From Microglena sp. YARC (Eukaryota > Chlorophyta > Chlorophyceae > Chlamydomonadales > Chlamydomonadaceae): a stretch of 64,000 nucleotides of DNA. Location of the stretch: the NCBI GenBank assembly GCA_022414725.1, contig CM039464.1:11786187-11850186 (forward strand). The letters run 5' to 3'. The notes beneath the pieces were generated by a model. The model made no database searches. It was not told the origin of the DNA and saw nothing but the letters and a program-made list of their open reading frames with translations. Positions 17,721-29,066 of the stretch are shown here, piece by piece (the first letter of the stretch is position 1; every line of letters begins with the position of its first letter). A program made the position numbers and the translations under genes.

Positions 17721-18760
17721 AACCGGTACTCAAGTTCAATTTTCTATTTCTCAAAACTGAATTTTCTATCCTGGAGTAATAAGGAAATTCTAGCATGCAA
17801 ACAATGAAATTAATTTGGTCTTCTACCACTTTTCTACCACCAAACACTATCACAAAATGTGTGAGCTCGAAGATCTAGTCTTGCTATGCAATTAATATCA
17901 TCCTTAGGGTACACCTGCCGCCAGTTGTTTTCAATTCTTCACGTGGGTTGCTAGCTGATATAGCGCTAGTGCTGCATGCAGCAAGAAAATCCTAGAAGAC
18001 CCTGCTCCTGAAATCCTGACTAGAGTAGTCATCAGTACCGGCGGCGTACTGTACTGTCGAATACTTGTGTCCGAAGTGCAGGTAATCCTCCCAAACGGAG
18101 AATTCCCTTCTGAGGCCCCGCAAATTTGCGCCCGCATCCCCTCTAGCTACCGCGCAATAGTTGGGACACTGATCCCTCCTCGCATGTAGTTGCGATTAAT
18201 CCCCATCCTTGAGTACCGCCTCCTCGCGTCATCTCGCTTTTCACCCTGTTTCGTCCGCCTGAGTGAATTACGCAGCAGCAAATTTGTAGTTTCTAGTGCG
18301 CTAGCAAGCTTGGCCTCTGCATGCAATGTTCGTTTCAGGCATGGACAATTGAAGGCAGGCAAAGCTTGGCCAAGGTGATGACTTGCAAGGTCCACGAGTG
18401 GATGCCATCGTTGATTGGAATTGTGTGTTTGTGTGTGTGTGTTTTGTTTGTTTGTGTGTGTTTGTTTGTTGGTGTTGACATTGTTGGGATAGGGTGAGTG
18501 GGAGTGGGGGTTGGAAGGTGGAGGGTGGTGGTGGTGTGTGTGTGTGTGCGTGGGTGGGGGGGGGGATGAGCTGATGGGAGTCATTCTGGTCATGCTGCAT
18601 GGTGCTGCTGTGACCGGATGCTGTTGTAGCAGTTGTAGGGTTGTAGCGTTGGGTATTTGTACTGTTGTACTGCATGGTGAGTTGTAGTAGCTGTAGTGGT
18701 TGTAAGGATTGAGGGGGTCATTCGACAGTTTCATGTCTCACGCTTGTCTGTTGAGGTTCT
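17721..18760. other. No gene recognised
   Basis: Largely non-repetitive, with a GT-rich tract at 18420-18570. A minus-strand frame across 18147-18400 is open for about 80 residues with ordinary composition, but it joins a low-complexity His/Pro/Thr stretch. I see no splice or family support and do not call it. Confidence 0.35.
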
Positions 18761-19970
18761 GTTGAGGTTCAAGTTCAACTTGTCCGTTGAGGTTCTGTCG
18801 AGGTTCTGTTGAGGTTCAAATTCAACTTCATGTGAGGGTTTATCTTTTCAGCGATATACTGCTACTAGCGATCAAACCCATCGTTTCCGAGAAACAAGCG
18901 ATGCAGCTAAATCTGGTCAGCCCAACGGGCCCTGGAGTCCCAGTATAAGTAGCTACAAACAGAAAGTTAGAGACTGATCAGATGGCTCCAACCAGAACCA
19001 GAATAGCTCACAAAACGATAAGAAAAAACCTGCTTTCAGTTTCATTTCAATTTCAAGATCGAAAAGAAAAACCCTGCTTCGATCAACATTTCAATTTCAA
19101 GTCCTGAAGGCTTGAATTTTTGTTCAGGTTCAATTGCAAGTTCAGCGGATTCCTAACAGCTATTTACAATTTCTAAAATGCTTGCTTGCTGCAATATTTC
19201 TTGCTTGCTGCCTATCTAGTTCTAAGGATAAGTTGGAAGATCTCTCCTGGCTGTTGTGGAACGGGCTTGTCTTGGGTCAACAACAGCTTGTTGATGACAG
19301 CGTGGAGTAATTGCAATTATCGATGCTAAATGTGCGAGGGTTCAATTCCCGTCTAGAGCATACATGGGTCCTTAGCCATGTCGTCGTCTTGTTCAGTACT
19401 CAGTCCCGTAGTAAGTCCCGCTGTAAGTTCAGCAAATTCCTAACAGCTATATACAATTTCTAACATGCTTGCTTGCTTGCTTGCTGCAATATTACCTATC
19501 TAATTTTGAGGATTAGTTGGACGACCTCTTCCGCTTGTCGTGGAGCAGGCTTGCCTTGGGTCAATAATGACCTGTTGACGACAACGGAAAGTAGTTGATA
19601 ATAATAAACAATAAATATGTTAATGACACAGTTGTGTTTGATAAGTTCAGCAGATTCCTGACAGCTATTGTCTTCTCTTGCAGATTGACAACGTTATGTG
19701 ATTTAATGAATGAATACCCTGAAATACCTGACAATTTGGGTAGTCCGGAATTAACACTGTCCATGTTGACACTTTTGAACTGACTTCATGGGTGGTTGTT
19801 GCCACCGCACTGACGACTGCTTATTTGAGGTGCATTGGTAGCTACAATTCTACAGCTAGAACAATGGCTTGTTAATGACAATGTAATGCAATTGCAAGTT
19901 CAGCAGATTCCTAACAGCTACTGTCTTCTCTTGCAGATCCGTGACCAACGCTTTGTGGGTGTTACACGTA
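18761..19970 (+). repeat. Dispersed and tandem repeats upstream of the propeller gene
   Basis: TTCAGCAGATTCCTAACAGC recurs near 19140, 19430, 19645 and 19898; the last two continue into TCTTCTCTTGCAG acceptor-like ends. Two copies (19190-19310 and 19465-19600) of a repeat reading GTTGTGGA(A)CGGGCTTG and GGGTCAA..CTGTTGATGACA are the SINE-like family whose TGTAA-tailed copy is at 24525-24700. At 19340-19360 a B-box-like GAGGGTTCAATTCCCG is present without an A box. Confidence 0.55.
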
Positions 19971-19974
19971 GATC

Positions 19975-20340
19975 CACGTGGGGCAGTACACATAGCAGCT
20001 GTACAGCACTTACAGAGCAGCAAACATAACAGCTGAATAGGCGGTACGGGGCCGCAAATTGAGCAGCTGTATAGCAGTCACTGAGCAGCTGGATAACAGT
20101 CACTGAGCATCTGGACAGCAGTCACAGGAGCTAGATAGCAGTCACAGAGCAGCTGAGCAGAAGCTACGGGGTAGCAATCGGAGCTGCTGAGTAGCTGCTA
20201 CAACCAAGCTAGCTGAGCAGCTGAATAGCAGTTTCAGGGAAGGGGACAGACCAGCTGTGCTATTGCATAGCAGCTACAGGGCAGCTGCACAGCTTCTACA
20301 GGAACGCAACAATCAAGTTGTATCGCAGCCACAGGGCAGC
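19975..20340 (+). repeat. CAGCTG-rich minisatellite
   Basis: Degenerate ~25-bp units of the form GAGCAGCTGGATAGCAGTCAC. It merges into the 5' end of the propeller gene's first exon, where GGGCAGCTGCCGGGCAGCTAC continues the pattern. It may be promoter or 5' leader sequence. Confidence 0.6.
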
Positions 20341-20419
20341 TGCCGGGCAGCTACAGAGCTGCCGTCGGAAGGCAGCACAGTTGCATCCAAGGTCCTTCAG
20401 CAGTAAGCAGGCCCAAGCA

Positions 20420-20879
20420 ATGAGCCCCGCGTCGGTGCAAGGGGTGCCAGGCCCTCAGGGCGACTCCCCAGCCGACACAGATGGCAGGCAGGGCGAAGCC
20501 CCCCTCCCGCCCCCAACCACCACCCCCCTTCCCCAGCCAAGCCAAGCCAGCAAAAGCGAAGCAGCCCGTGCTGTGACCCTAGACAGTGAGCCTCTGTTGG
20601 GTCAAGACAAGTGGCTGGGGGGGTCACTCGGAGATGATGGTGCGATCTACGGAATACCCGGAACTGCTAGGGAGGTGCTGAAAGTAGACCCTGTGAGTGG
20701 CGAGGTCAGCACCTTCGGTGGTCCTTTGATAGGAAAGTTCAAGTGGCTTCGAGGCGTAAGTGCTGGTGGGGACATCTACTGCATTCCGGCCAACGCCGAG
20801 TCTGTGCTCGTCATTCATCCGGGCCCCGAGCCTAGTGTTTCTTTGGTGGGGAAGCTTGTGGGGGATTGGATGTATCACG
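20420..20879 (+). CDS. Propeller protein exon 1
   Basis: The donor is TATCACG|GTGAGTC, phase 1. It encodes the low-complexity leader and the first two repeats (DKWLGGSLGDDGAIYGIP; KWLRGVSAGGDIYCIP), ending GKLVGDWMYHG, which exon 2 continues as GVLAPDGCIYGVP. Confidence 0.75.
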
Positions 20880-23800
20880 GTGAGTCGATGAGCACCTTGA
20901 GCAATGAATTGTTAACGTATGATATATCAGGGTTTCTAGGGTGGGAGAGCTTGTGTGGGACTGGATGTATCACGGTGAGTCGGTGAGCACCTGAAATCGG
21001 CGATGAATTGTAATCGTATGAAGTATCAGGGTGGGGAAGCCTGTGGGGGATTGGATGTATCACGCTAATCTGGTGAGCACCTTGAGCAATGAATTGTAAT
21101 CGTATGGTGTATCAGGGTATCTGGGGTGGGAAAGCTTGTGGGAGACTAGATGTATCACAGTGAGTCGGTGAGCACTTTAAATCGGCAATGAATTGTGAAA
21201 TGATTATGTATCATTATGTCTATAAGGTGGGGAAGCTTGTGGGGAACTGGATGTATCTCGGTGAGTCGGTGAGCACCATGAGCAATGAATTGTGAACGTA
21301 TGATGTACCAGAGTTTCTAAGGTGGGAAAGCTTGCTGTAGACTGGAAGTATCACGGTGAGTCGGTGAGGAAAAAAGTACTGATAACGCCTGTTAGGGCGT
21401 GGTATTAACGGAGCCCCGTCTTACGGCGGTAGGGAACAAGCTGCTACTTTACCTGGACAAAGCTACCATGGCGGTTGACAGCGACTGCGAACACTAAAGC
21501 CCACCCATAGGGATGCAAATCCGGAGTCGGTGAGGACCTTATTTGTAGGGTTGGGCCTACATATAAACGTATAATATATGTTTATACGTTTTATATGTAT
21601 AAATATGCCGTATAGTTTTTCTCAAATCGACCTTATATATGTCGTATACAAACGTGTAGTCTGTACCTCAAGAAGTACAACACATGTCCCGGCACTTAAC
21701 TTTCTTGGTTTTCATTATATTTTTAATTTAGATAGCTCATTGGATTTTTTTTTACCTCCTCTATCACAATAATCGATCAAATTCACCTTTCACTTGCATC
21801 ATTTTATATACATTTGGCCTAAAGGTTGATCTAGATAGCCAGGATGGCACACCTATCAGAGCGCCACTTAGCCTTCCATTCCACAAGCTGTGCTCCTACG
21901 TGGGCTTGAAGGATTGATGGTGCAAGCCTAGTGCAATGTGAACATGGACAATATTGCAATTCCGTTATGTACTTATATTATTATACTCTTATACCCGCTT
22001 ATACAGTTATATAAATATATAATCGACCAACTGGCATTTGTTGGCTCCCTTAGATTTGCACCGCGCTTCTTGGCCGACGCGCTTTCTGGTCGTGATTTCT
22101 TTTCTGAGATTTGGACAACCCAAACTTGCCAGATTATTTTTCTGAGAGTTGATATGTGATGCCAATGAAATTAGCTACGCGGCAATACCTTTAAACCCAT
22201 GTAAAAGTATTTTCTCAAGAAGTGCCTAATTTTTATTTACGTTTTTATACTTTTATATGCATACGTCTATACGTGTATACGGCTTATACGGCTTATACAA
22301 ATAAAAATACGTTAGCTTTCCAACCCTACTTATTTGACAGTGAATACAAATAGATGATCTGTTCAGTAAACTGTCAATTTTTGTTTCATTTGAATTTAAA
22401 TGGATTATCAGATTTAATGGATGATGGTGAAAGGAGCACCTATAATTGGCAATGCATGATATGTATGCTGTATAAGTTCAGTAGACTGTCAACTGTTTTT
22501 CTAAGATGACTGTAAATTGATGATCAGATTGGATTTATCACGGTGAGAGAAGGACCTAACCAAATTTAACAAAATTTAAATAAATGTAACTAAATGTAAA
22601 TAAATGTAACCAAGTGTAAATAAATGATACAGGGTTAATACAGGTTGATGATATATTCAATTCAGTCAACTGTCAATTGTTTTGTTCAGTTGACTGTTAA
22701 TGAATTATCAGGTTGGCTGTATCACGGCGAGAGGAGCCCCCTGTGATCAGGAATCAATGAAACAGTTATGATGTATCAATTCAGCTGAGTATAAGTGTTG
22801 ATTAATGATCACATTGGATGTACCACACTACAGTGAGAAACGCATCTGTAATTTGCAATGCTTTATCTTGTACAAATTAATTGTGTCCATTTTGAATTCG
22901 CATTTATGATGAAACTGGATGTATTACAGCAGTTTAGTGAGAAGAGCGTGTAACACTGTAATAATGTATGTACCTTTTTGTGTGTGAAATCGTCTTTGCG
23001 TGTGCATTTGCATCATGCATCCAATTCTAAACGACTGCATTTTGTTTTTCCTGTTTTTATTTTTTACATGAGCATGTGAATGTTGCATGATGCAGGAGGT
23101 GTACTCGCCCCCGATGCTTGCCAATGAGCTACTCTTATATATATCCAGCTCACCTGGTGTTGTATGCTGAGCATGATGCAGGAGGTGTACTCGCCCCCGA
23201 TGGTTGCCAATGAGCTACTCTTATATATATACAGCTCACCTGGTGTTGTATGCTCAGCCTGATGCAGGAGGTGTACTCGCCCCCGATGCTTGCCAATGAG
23301 CTGCTTGAGGGCGGTGAAAGTAGCACCAGAATGAAACATACACACATACATACACTCACACACACACACACAAACGCATGATGCAGGAGGTGTACTCGCC
23401 CCCGATGGTTGCATTTATGGAGTGCCTTGCAACGCCACAAATGTGTTGAAGATCACACCAGGGCCAGAGCCCAAAGTGGAGACGTTTGGCGAGCTTCCAG
23501 AGATGCGCCAGAAATGGTACGGAGGGATACTGGCCAGTGACGGCTGCATCTACTGCATCCCGAACTGTTCCGACAAGGTGTTGAAAATCATCCCAGGTGA
23601 GACATGAAGTGTCTGTTGGAGAGCTTACTATGAATATGTTGTATATATTTTACATATTGTTTATATTGTATACATTTTATACATTGTATATATTGTATCC
23701 ATCTTATCTCCATTGTATCCATCACGTGTATTGTGTCAATAGTATATTTGTATATATTGTATCCATCACGTGTATTGTGTCAATATTGTATATATTGTAT

Positions 23801-25311
23801 TCATCTAATCTCCATTGTTTCCATGACATTTCTGGTGCCTATATTCTAACTTTTATCTGTTGAACAACTTTCATCCCAAGGTGTTCCGACAAGGTGTTGA
23901 AAACCATCCCAGGTGCGAGTTGAAGTGCTGAGCTTTTGTTTCTCGTTTCAGACAGGGAGTATTCTGGTAGCTTTCAGAGCTTCGGTACTTTCCAAGGGTG
24001 ATAGGGTAGCAATCGCTATAGGAAGCGGGGGGAAAAGATATGCTTCGATGTATCGCTCATTTTTGTTTTTTACGATGACTTGCCATTCCTCTGCTGCATG
24101 GCGACGCATGGGTCAAGCTAAACTAGTCAGAAAAGCCCCCCTGAACCCCCCAGGCGCTTCGCTTGTGGCTAATGCGGAGAAGCGCAGTGAAGGGCAGAAA
24201 AGCGGTAGATAATCAAATGACGCGGTGGCAGAGCTGGGCTGGTTAAGTTTGTAAAGTGAAGTTTGACGTCGGTAATACAGTACCGCAGGCAATTGCCCGT
24301 CTCCGTCGCATGGTTTCGGAGACCTTCACGGGGAACCATCTATTTCACTGCGAATTTTGGTATAAATATTGTATTTTATTACAAAAGCTGCTAGTTGTAC
24401 CCCAAAGGCTACTTGGACCACTGGTGATATGTATAGACACTGCTTCCTTTTTGTAAAAAAACTGTTGACTGCTATCCTGACTACTATGAATATATATCAT
24501 ATGGAATCAGTGCTGATTATAATGCTTGCTTGCTGCAATATTACCTTTGTTTTTCCGAGAATTTGTTGGTAGAACCCTCCTGGATGTTGTGGAGTGGGCT
24601 TGTCTTGGTCTAACTATGGCCTGTCGATGACTATGTAATGTAATGTAATCTCGAATGTGATGTAATGTAATGTAATGGAGTGTAATGGAGTGTAATGTAA
24701 TGTAATGATTGCTATTGAAAACCGATCCAGGTGAGACCCCTCGCTGTGAGCTGTTTGGGGAGCTGCCAGGCGGAGGGTACAAGTACCACGGTGGCTGCAT
24801 GGGTGCTGATGGCCGCATCTACGGCTTCCCTGCACATGCTGACGACGTCCTGTGCATCGAACCGGGGCCGGACCCAAAGGCCTTTACCTTTGGAGGGCCT
24901 TTGGGAACAGGGAAGTGGCGACCTGAAGGCAAGTACAAGTACGGTGGCGGTACGGCCACCCCAGATGGCCCCATGTACGCCTTTCCTAGCGATGCCGCTC
25001 GCGTGTTGAAGATCCTTCCGATTGATAGTGAGGAGGAGGAGAAGGTGACGATGATCGGCCCCTCCTTTGACAACGCACACAACAAGTGGCAGAACGGTTA
25101 CTATGCACGGGACAAGTGTGTGTATGCCATCCCGCTCAATGGGGGGGGCCCGCTGCAGATTAATAGTGTGACCGATGAAGTGCAGGTGTTGGACTGTTTG
25201 GAGGGAATGGACAAGTGGGAGGGAGGGGTGGAGGGGCCTGATGGTGCACTGTACTGCATGCCCTTGCGCTCTAAAAAAGTGGTAAAGATCGTGCCAGGAC
25301 CAGAAGCATGA
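20420..25311 (+). CDS. Beta-propeller-like repeat protein, 3 exons
   Basis: Exons 20420-20879, 23387-23596, 24731-25311; phases 1 and 1; 416 residues if translation starts at MSPAS. An in-frame ATG at 20318 would add 34 residues. After a ~60-residue Pro/Ala/Gln-rich leader come eight repeats of 40-55 residues with the pattern KWxGGxxAxDGxIYxIP, then a VLxIxP and a short linker. The pattern degrades in repeats 6-8. Such repeats form four-stranded propeller blades; I have seen this type in hypothetical proteins of algae and other protists. The function is unknown and there is no catalytic motif or signal peptide. The introns hold tandem copies of the flanking exon edges. The whole-codon total across three exons supports the model. 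Confidence 0.78.
20880..22960 (+). repeat. Intron 1 array of exon-1 3' edges plus donor
   Basis: Units of about 100 bp repeat GGGGAAGCTTGTGGGGGATT, then GGATGTATCACGGTGAGTCG, then a GAGCACC..AATGAATTGT..CGTATGATGTATCAGGGT linker. Clear copies begin near 20925, 21030, 21125, 21225 and 21320. Beyond 22400 only decayed pieces remain (GGCTGTATCACGGCGAGAGG, GGATGTACCACACTACAGTGAG). The 21540-22400 stretch is AT-rich with ATATAAACGTATA-type motifs and no gene. Confidence 0.85.
21371..21523 (-). mobile_element. SINE copy with 13-bp TSD GAGTCGGTGAGGA
   Basis: 153 bp, minus strand. It matches the body of the 15678-15890 SINE (TACCATGGCGGTTGACAGCG on the plus strand). GAGTCGGTGAGGA flanks it exactly at 21358-21370 and 21524-21536. 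The head is truncated just after the region corresponding to the B box. It landed in the exon-edge array, so part of the flank similarity could be pre-existing. Confidence 0.8.
22961..23386 (+). repeat. Array of exon-2 5' edges with acceptor
   Basis: Units of about 75-110 bp carry GCATGATGCAG|GAGGTGTACTC, GCCCCCGATG and, in most, GCCAATGAGCTACTC..TATATAT. They occur at about 23085, 23167, 23260 and 23377 (the last is the real exon start). Every unit keeps the ATGCAG|GAGG acceptor. A CACACA tract lies at 23337-23375. Confidence 0.88.
23387..23596 (+). CDS. Propeller protein exon 2
   Basis: The acceptor is ATGATGCAG|GAGG and the donor ATCATCCCAG|GTGAG, phase 1 to 1. It encodes repeat 3 (GGVLAPDGCIYGVPCNA) and repeat 4 (KWYGGILASDGCIYCIP..VLKIIP). 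Confidence 0.8.
23597..24730 (+). other. Intron 2: TGTATATATTG repeats, exon-edge copy, SINE-like repeat
   Basis: 23630-23830 is TATTGTATCCATC-type repeat. 23883-23915 duplicates the exon-2 end (GTTCCGACAAGGTGTTGAAA, then CCATCCCAG|GTGCGAG). 24060-24190 holds a dispersed repeat (CATGGCGACGCATGGGTCAA, CCCCCCAGGCGCTTCGC) also seen at 53405-53520. 24525-24700 is the SINE-like repeat ending in TGTAATGTAATGTAATG. Confidence 0.65.
24525..24700 (+). mobile_element. SINE-like repeat with (TGTAA)n tail
   Basis: CTTGCTTGCTGCAATATTACC begins the copy, then GTTGTGGAGTGGGCTTGTCT, then GGCCTGTCGATGACTATG and a tail of TGTAA/TGTAATGGAG units. Shorter copies: 19190-19310, 19465-19600, 47655-47715. No A/B box pair is evident. 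The tail resembles the 3' end of the LINE at 29395-30570. Confidence 0.5.
24731..25311 (+). CDS. Propeller protein terminal exon 3
   Basis: The acceptor is GATCCAG|GTGAGACC, phase 1; stop TGA at 25309-25311. It encodes repeats 5-8 (KYHGGCMGADGRIYGFP; YKYGGGTATPDGPMYAFP; KWQNGYYARDKCVYAIP; KWEGGVEGPDGALYCMP) and ends VVKIVPGPEA. The acceptor region repeats the exon-2 donor sequence. Confidence 0.82.
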
Positions 25312-25560
25312 CATGAGCTACATGCCCTTCCGCTGCAGATTAACAGTGTGACCGATGAAGGGTAGGTGTTGTAGTGTATGGAGGGCAAGGACAAGTGGGG
25401 GGGAGGAGTGGAGGGGCCTGATGGTGCCCTGTACTGCATGCCCTTGCGCTCTAAAAAATAGCTGAAGATCGTGCCAGGACCAGAAGCATGACATGTACTG
25501 CATGCCCTTCCGCTGCAGATTAACAGTGTGACCGATGAAGGGTAGGTGTTTGACATAGCT
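25312..25560 (+). pseudogene. Tandem decayed copies of exon 3's 3' end
   Basis: About 180-bp units copy TGCCCTTCCGCTGCAGATTA through CCAGGACCAGAAGCATGACA. In-frame stops replace coding positions (for example AAAAAATAG at 25452). A further partial copy lies at 25766-25834. Confidence 0.85.
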
Positions 25561-25765
25561 TTTATTTCGCAGACGCAGCTTCAGTGGGTTGGTTGCGTCG
25601 CAGGACACAGGCTATGGGTTGGTTACGGGTTGGTTGCAGGTCGTTTGCATCTCAGGATGCAGGCCATTAAATTGGTTGCATCTCGGGACGCAGGCTGTAC
25701 ATTTGGATGCGTCGCAGGATGCAGAGCTGGGTTCCTCCTGAGCAAACCTGGCTGGGACCAGAAGC
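25561..25765 (+). repeat. GTCGCAGGA(C/T)GCAGG dispersed repeat
   Basis: TTGGTTGCGTCGCAGGACAC, GGTTGCATCTCGGGACGCAG and GGGTTCCTCCTGAG mark a family also present at 37715-37870 (-), 57235-57420 and 59305-59505. It is internally repetitive (CGCAGGAYGCAG) and non-coding. Confidence 0.6.
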
Positions 25766-25837
25766 GTGGCCTGTACTGAATGCCCTTGCGCTCAAAAAAA
25801 GTTGTTGTGATTGTGCCGGGACAGGAAGCATGACGCT

Positions 25838-26387
25838 TTTTACAGTCCAGGGGTAGCCAAATAGGCTTAATGGACCAGCCTGGCGTGAGTGTGTTTGTTC
25901 TGTCAAATGCGTAACCTCGCGCTACGCCGAGTCGTCCTGCAAGACGCTTGCCCCTTCTGTCTTACCGTGACTGCTGTCTCAGAATCGGCTGGGTATAAGC
26001 AAATACATTTATCTGTGTTTACAAGATCTACTTACGAAATAGATAAATTGAAGATGAGTGATTTATATTTGAAGATGAGTGATTTACTTTTCTTCTTGAC
26101 GATAAGTGATTTATATTTGTTGGAAATTTTGTTTCAAACCTTGGATTTGATTGTATCTGTGTGGTGTAGGCTAGGGTATCGTACTTCAAAACGTCTCGTT
26201 TCAACTTGCTCTTGCAGATTTTTGATGTGCATGTGCAGCTATTACAACGGTTTTGGAGGGGTTAACTCAGAGTTGAACACAAGCGGACAAGCGGGGCAAG
26301 GACTAAAGGAGGGATGCTGATTGTTGACATACCTTATATGAGCCCTAGTTGTATCACATCCATATATTTGCATTCTGCACTCTGGAG
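25838..26387. other. Family P fragment, then no gene recognised
   Basis: 25838-25885 is a short family P copy (TTTACAGTCCAGGGGTAGCC). 26040-26125 holds four GATGAGTGATTTATATTTG-type tandem units. No other feature is seen. Confidence 0.45.
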
Positions 26388-26581
26388 CAGGGCACTACTT
26401 CTTGCCAAATTGGTCAGCGCTTAAAGCGCACAAACGTCAAATTGGTCAGCGCTTTTAAGTGCAAAAATCGCAAAATTGCGCGCTGCGCCCACAGGGGGTT
26501 GAAAAAACTGCGCGAAACGCGCAGAGGGGCTCAAAAAAGCAGTGCAGCACCGCGCTGCCACGCGCGCTTAGTAGTACCCTG
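26388..26581. mobile_element. hAT-like MITE, group B, 8-bp TSD CTCTGGAG
   Basis: 194 bp. Ends CAGGGCACTACTTC and GTAGTACCCTG. The exact 8-bp duplication CTCTGGAG is at 26380-26387 and 26582-26589. The interior shows GCGCTTAAAGCGC and GCGCGAAACGCGC palindromes. Confidence 0.9.
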
Positions 26582-26589
26582 CTCTGGAG

Positions 26590-27065
26590 TATGTTCTAGC
26601 AGTATCGGTATTCAGGGTTGAATACATTTTGATAACAATGTCTGATTATGTATTTATGTATGTTTGTATTTATGTTACTGCCAAAGACGCTGAGCAACCT
26701 TAAAGGCTGGAGCCATGTAACCAAGTTCAAGTATTCAGTGTTGTTTGAGGGTACTTCAAAATACTGCTAACGACGGCGAGCTGCCAAATTGCTGGCTGGA
26801 TGTATGTAACCAAGTTCATGTTCGAAACCTACGTTCCATGAGCCGAAGATAAAGTTCCAATTGACACTTTGAACAACCCTGGTAGAACCGGTATTGTACT
26901 GCCCGTTTACTCCAGCCGATGGGGAGAGAATGTAGGCTAGGCACTATGTATCCAAATTAAAGCTTTGTGCGTTGTGCGGAGTGGGATCGACGGGTACTCG
27001 ACCTACAAGTGGGAGTTTTATTTCAACAAGGTGGTAGACTCCGCTGAACTAGTCCACATTGAAAG
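26590..27065. other. No gene; CAGGGTTGTTC-family end at ~26870-26883
   Basis: ACTTTGAACAACCCTGG near 26866-26882 is the right end of the TTGAACAACCCTG inverted-repeat family. Its left end is not certain. Otherwise nothing recognisable. Confidence 0.4.
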
Positions 27066-27123
27066 CAGGGTTGTTCAAAACGTTACGGCCTTGTGGATTC
27101 TGAAGTGCCCTTGAACAACCCTG
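27066..27123. mobile_element. 58-bp foldback element with 13-bp TIRs
   Basis: CAGGGTTGTTCAA ... TTGAACAACCCTG are perfect inverted repeats around a 32-bp core containing AACGTTACG. Related pieces at 17454, 42492-42722 and 57470 show longer interiors, so this is an internally deleted copy. No clear target duplication is seen. Confidence 0.7.
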
Positions 27124-27263
27124 GTTGGAGTACGGACCAAGGAGTCTTGGCATGCATGTTGCAGTCCAGGGTTTATGCCCACTACTTGGTCTTGACTTAC
27201 GAAAGCAACGACTTGCCCTAGAGCTGGAGTCATGAAACCAGGGTTAAGAAACAGCAGTTTGGT

Positions 27264-27279
27264 GGTGTTGAAAAACACC
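27264..27279 (-). terminator. Histone H4 mRNA 3' stem-loop
   Basis: On the minus strand, GGTGTTTTTCAACACC: a 6-bp stem with a TTTC loop, the GGxxxxTTTCxxxxCC histone 3' processing signal. It lies 116 bases after the H4 stop and is identical to the H3 one. Confidence 0.93.
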
Positions 27280-27394
27280 GTTTGGAGGAAGGGCCCACTC
27301 ACTGGCCAGGGCAGGCCTTTGGAAAATTTGACCAGTCATATCCGAGGGTCTCTGACGTGCCTGGTCAACGTGGCCAGTGTGGGGAATTATCCAC

Positions 27395-28410
<1,016 letters not shown>

Positions 28411-28468
28411 ATCTCCCCATGCCGCCGGTGGCCACTTAAAGCAACGCTTCACCCAGCACCTTCAAAAC

Positions 28469-28484
28469 GGTGTTTTTCAACACC
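28469..28484 (+). terminator. Histone H3 mRNA 3' stem-loop
   Basis: GGTGTTTTTCAACACC: a 6-bp stem and TTTC loop, identical to the H4 stem-loop on the other side. It is flanked by CAAAAC and ACCAACA. Confidence 0.94.
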
Positions 28485-28539
28485 ACCAACACTTGCCAAC
28501 TGTGCCTTGAATACAGTCTTTATTGTACTTATTTAGTTG

Positions 28540-29066
28540 TATTTACCCACCCACCTAGCGCAAGGCCTCTCTTGAGTAGAGAGGCCTAGAGCTGGATGGG
28601 TATGTGGGTTTTTGGCTAGTAGTTGAATAATTAGAGAGACCTAGCTCTGGGTGGGTGTTTATGTGGGTGGCTATTAGTTGACCGCGTATAGATGCCTAGC
28701 GCTGGGTGGGTGGGCGGGCTGTTTGTGGACCAAGTAGAGAAACCTAGCGCTGGGGTGGGTGGGTGGCTAGTAGATGACTGAGTAGAGAGGCCTAGCGCTG
28801 GGTGGGTGCCCGGAGTATGTGGGTGGGTGGGCGGGCTAGTAGTTGACCGAGTCGAGGAACCTAGGGCTGGTTGGGGTGGATGCGTATGGAGGGGGGTGGC
28901 TTATAGTTGACCGAGTAGAGTCTCCTAGCGCTGGGTGGGTATGTGGCTAGTTGACCGTTGACCGTATGTGGCTAGTTGACCGAGTAGAGAGGCCTCGGGC
29001 TGGGTGGGTGGTTGGCTAGCAGTTGACCAATTAGAGACCTAGCTCTGGGTGGGTGGGTGGGCTGGT
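28540..29066 (-). repeat. CTAGCGCTGGGTGGGTGG satellite, orientation 1
   Basis: About nine units of 50-65 bp: AGTTGACCGAGTAGAGAGGC, CTAGCGCTGGGTGGGTGGG. Units vary in the number of GGGT/GGTG steps. This is the reverse complement of the units from 29067 on. Confidence 0.9.

Noticed and set aside
18147..18734. 195-codon minus-strand frame
   Set aside because: About half is His/Thr/Pro low complexity from a GT-rich tract; the rest has no recognisable domain or splice support.
19335..19365. tRNA-like B box GGGTTCAATTCCCG
   Set aside because: No A box at the right distance and no cloverleaf; probably part of a decayed SINE-like repeat.
24712..25314. 200-codon minus-strand frame
   Set aside because: Antisense shadow of propeller exon 3, whose sense translation shows the repeat motif and matching splice phases.
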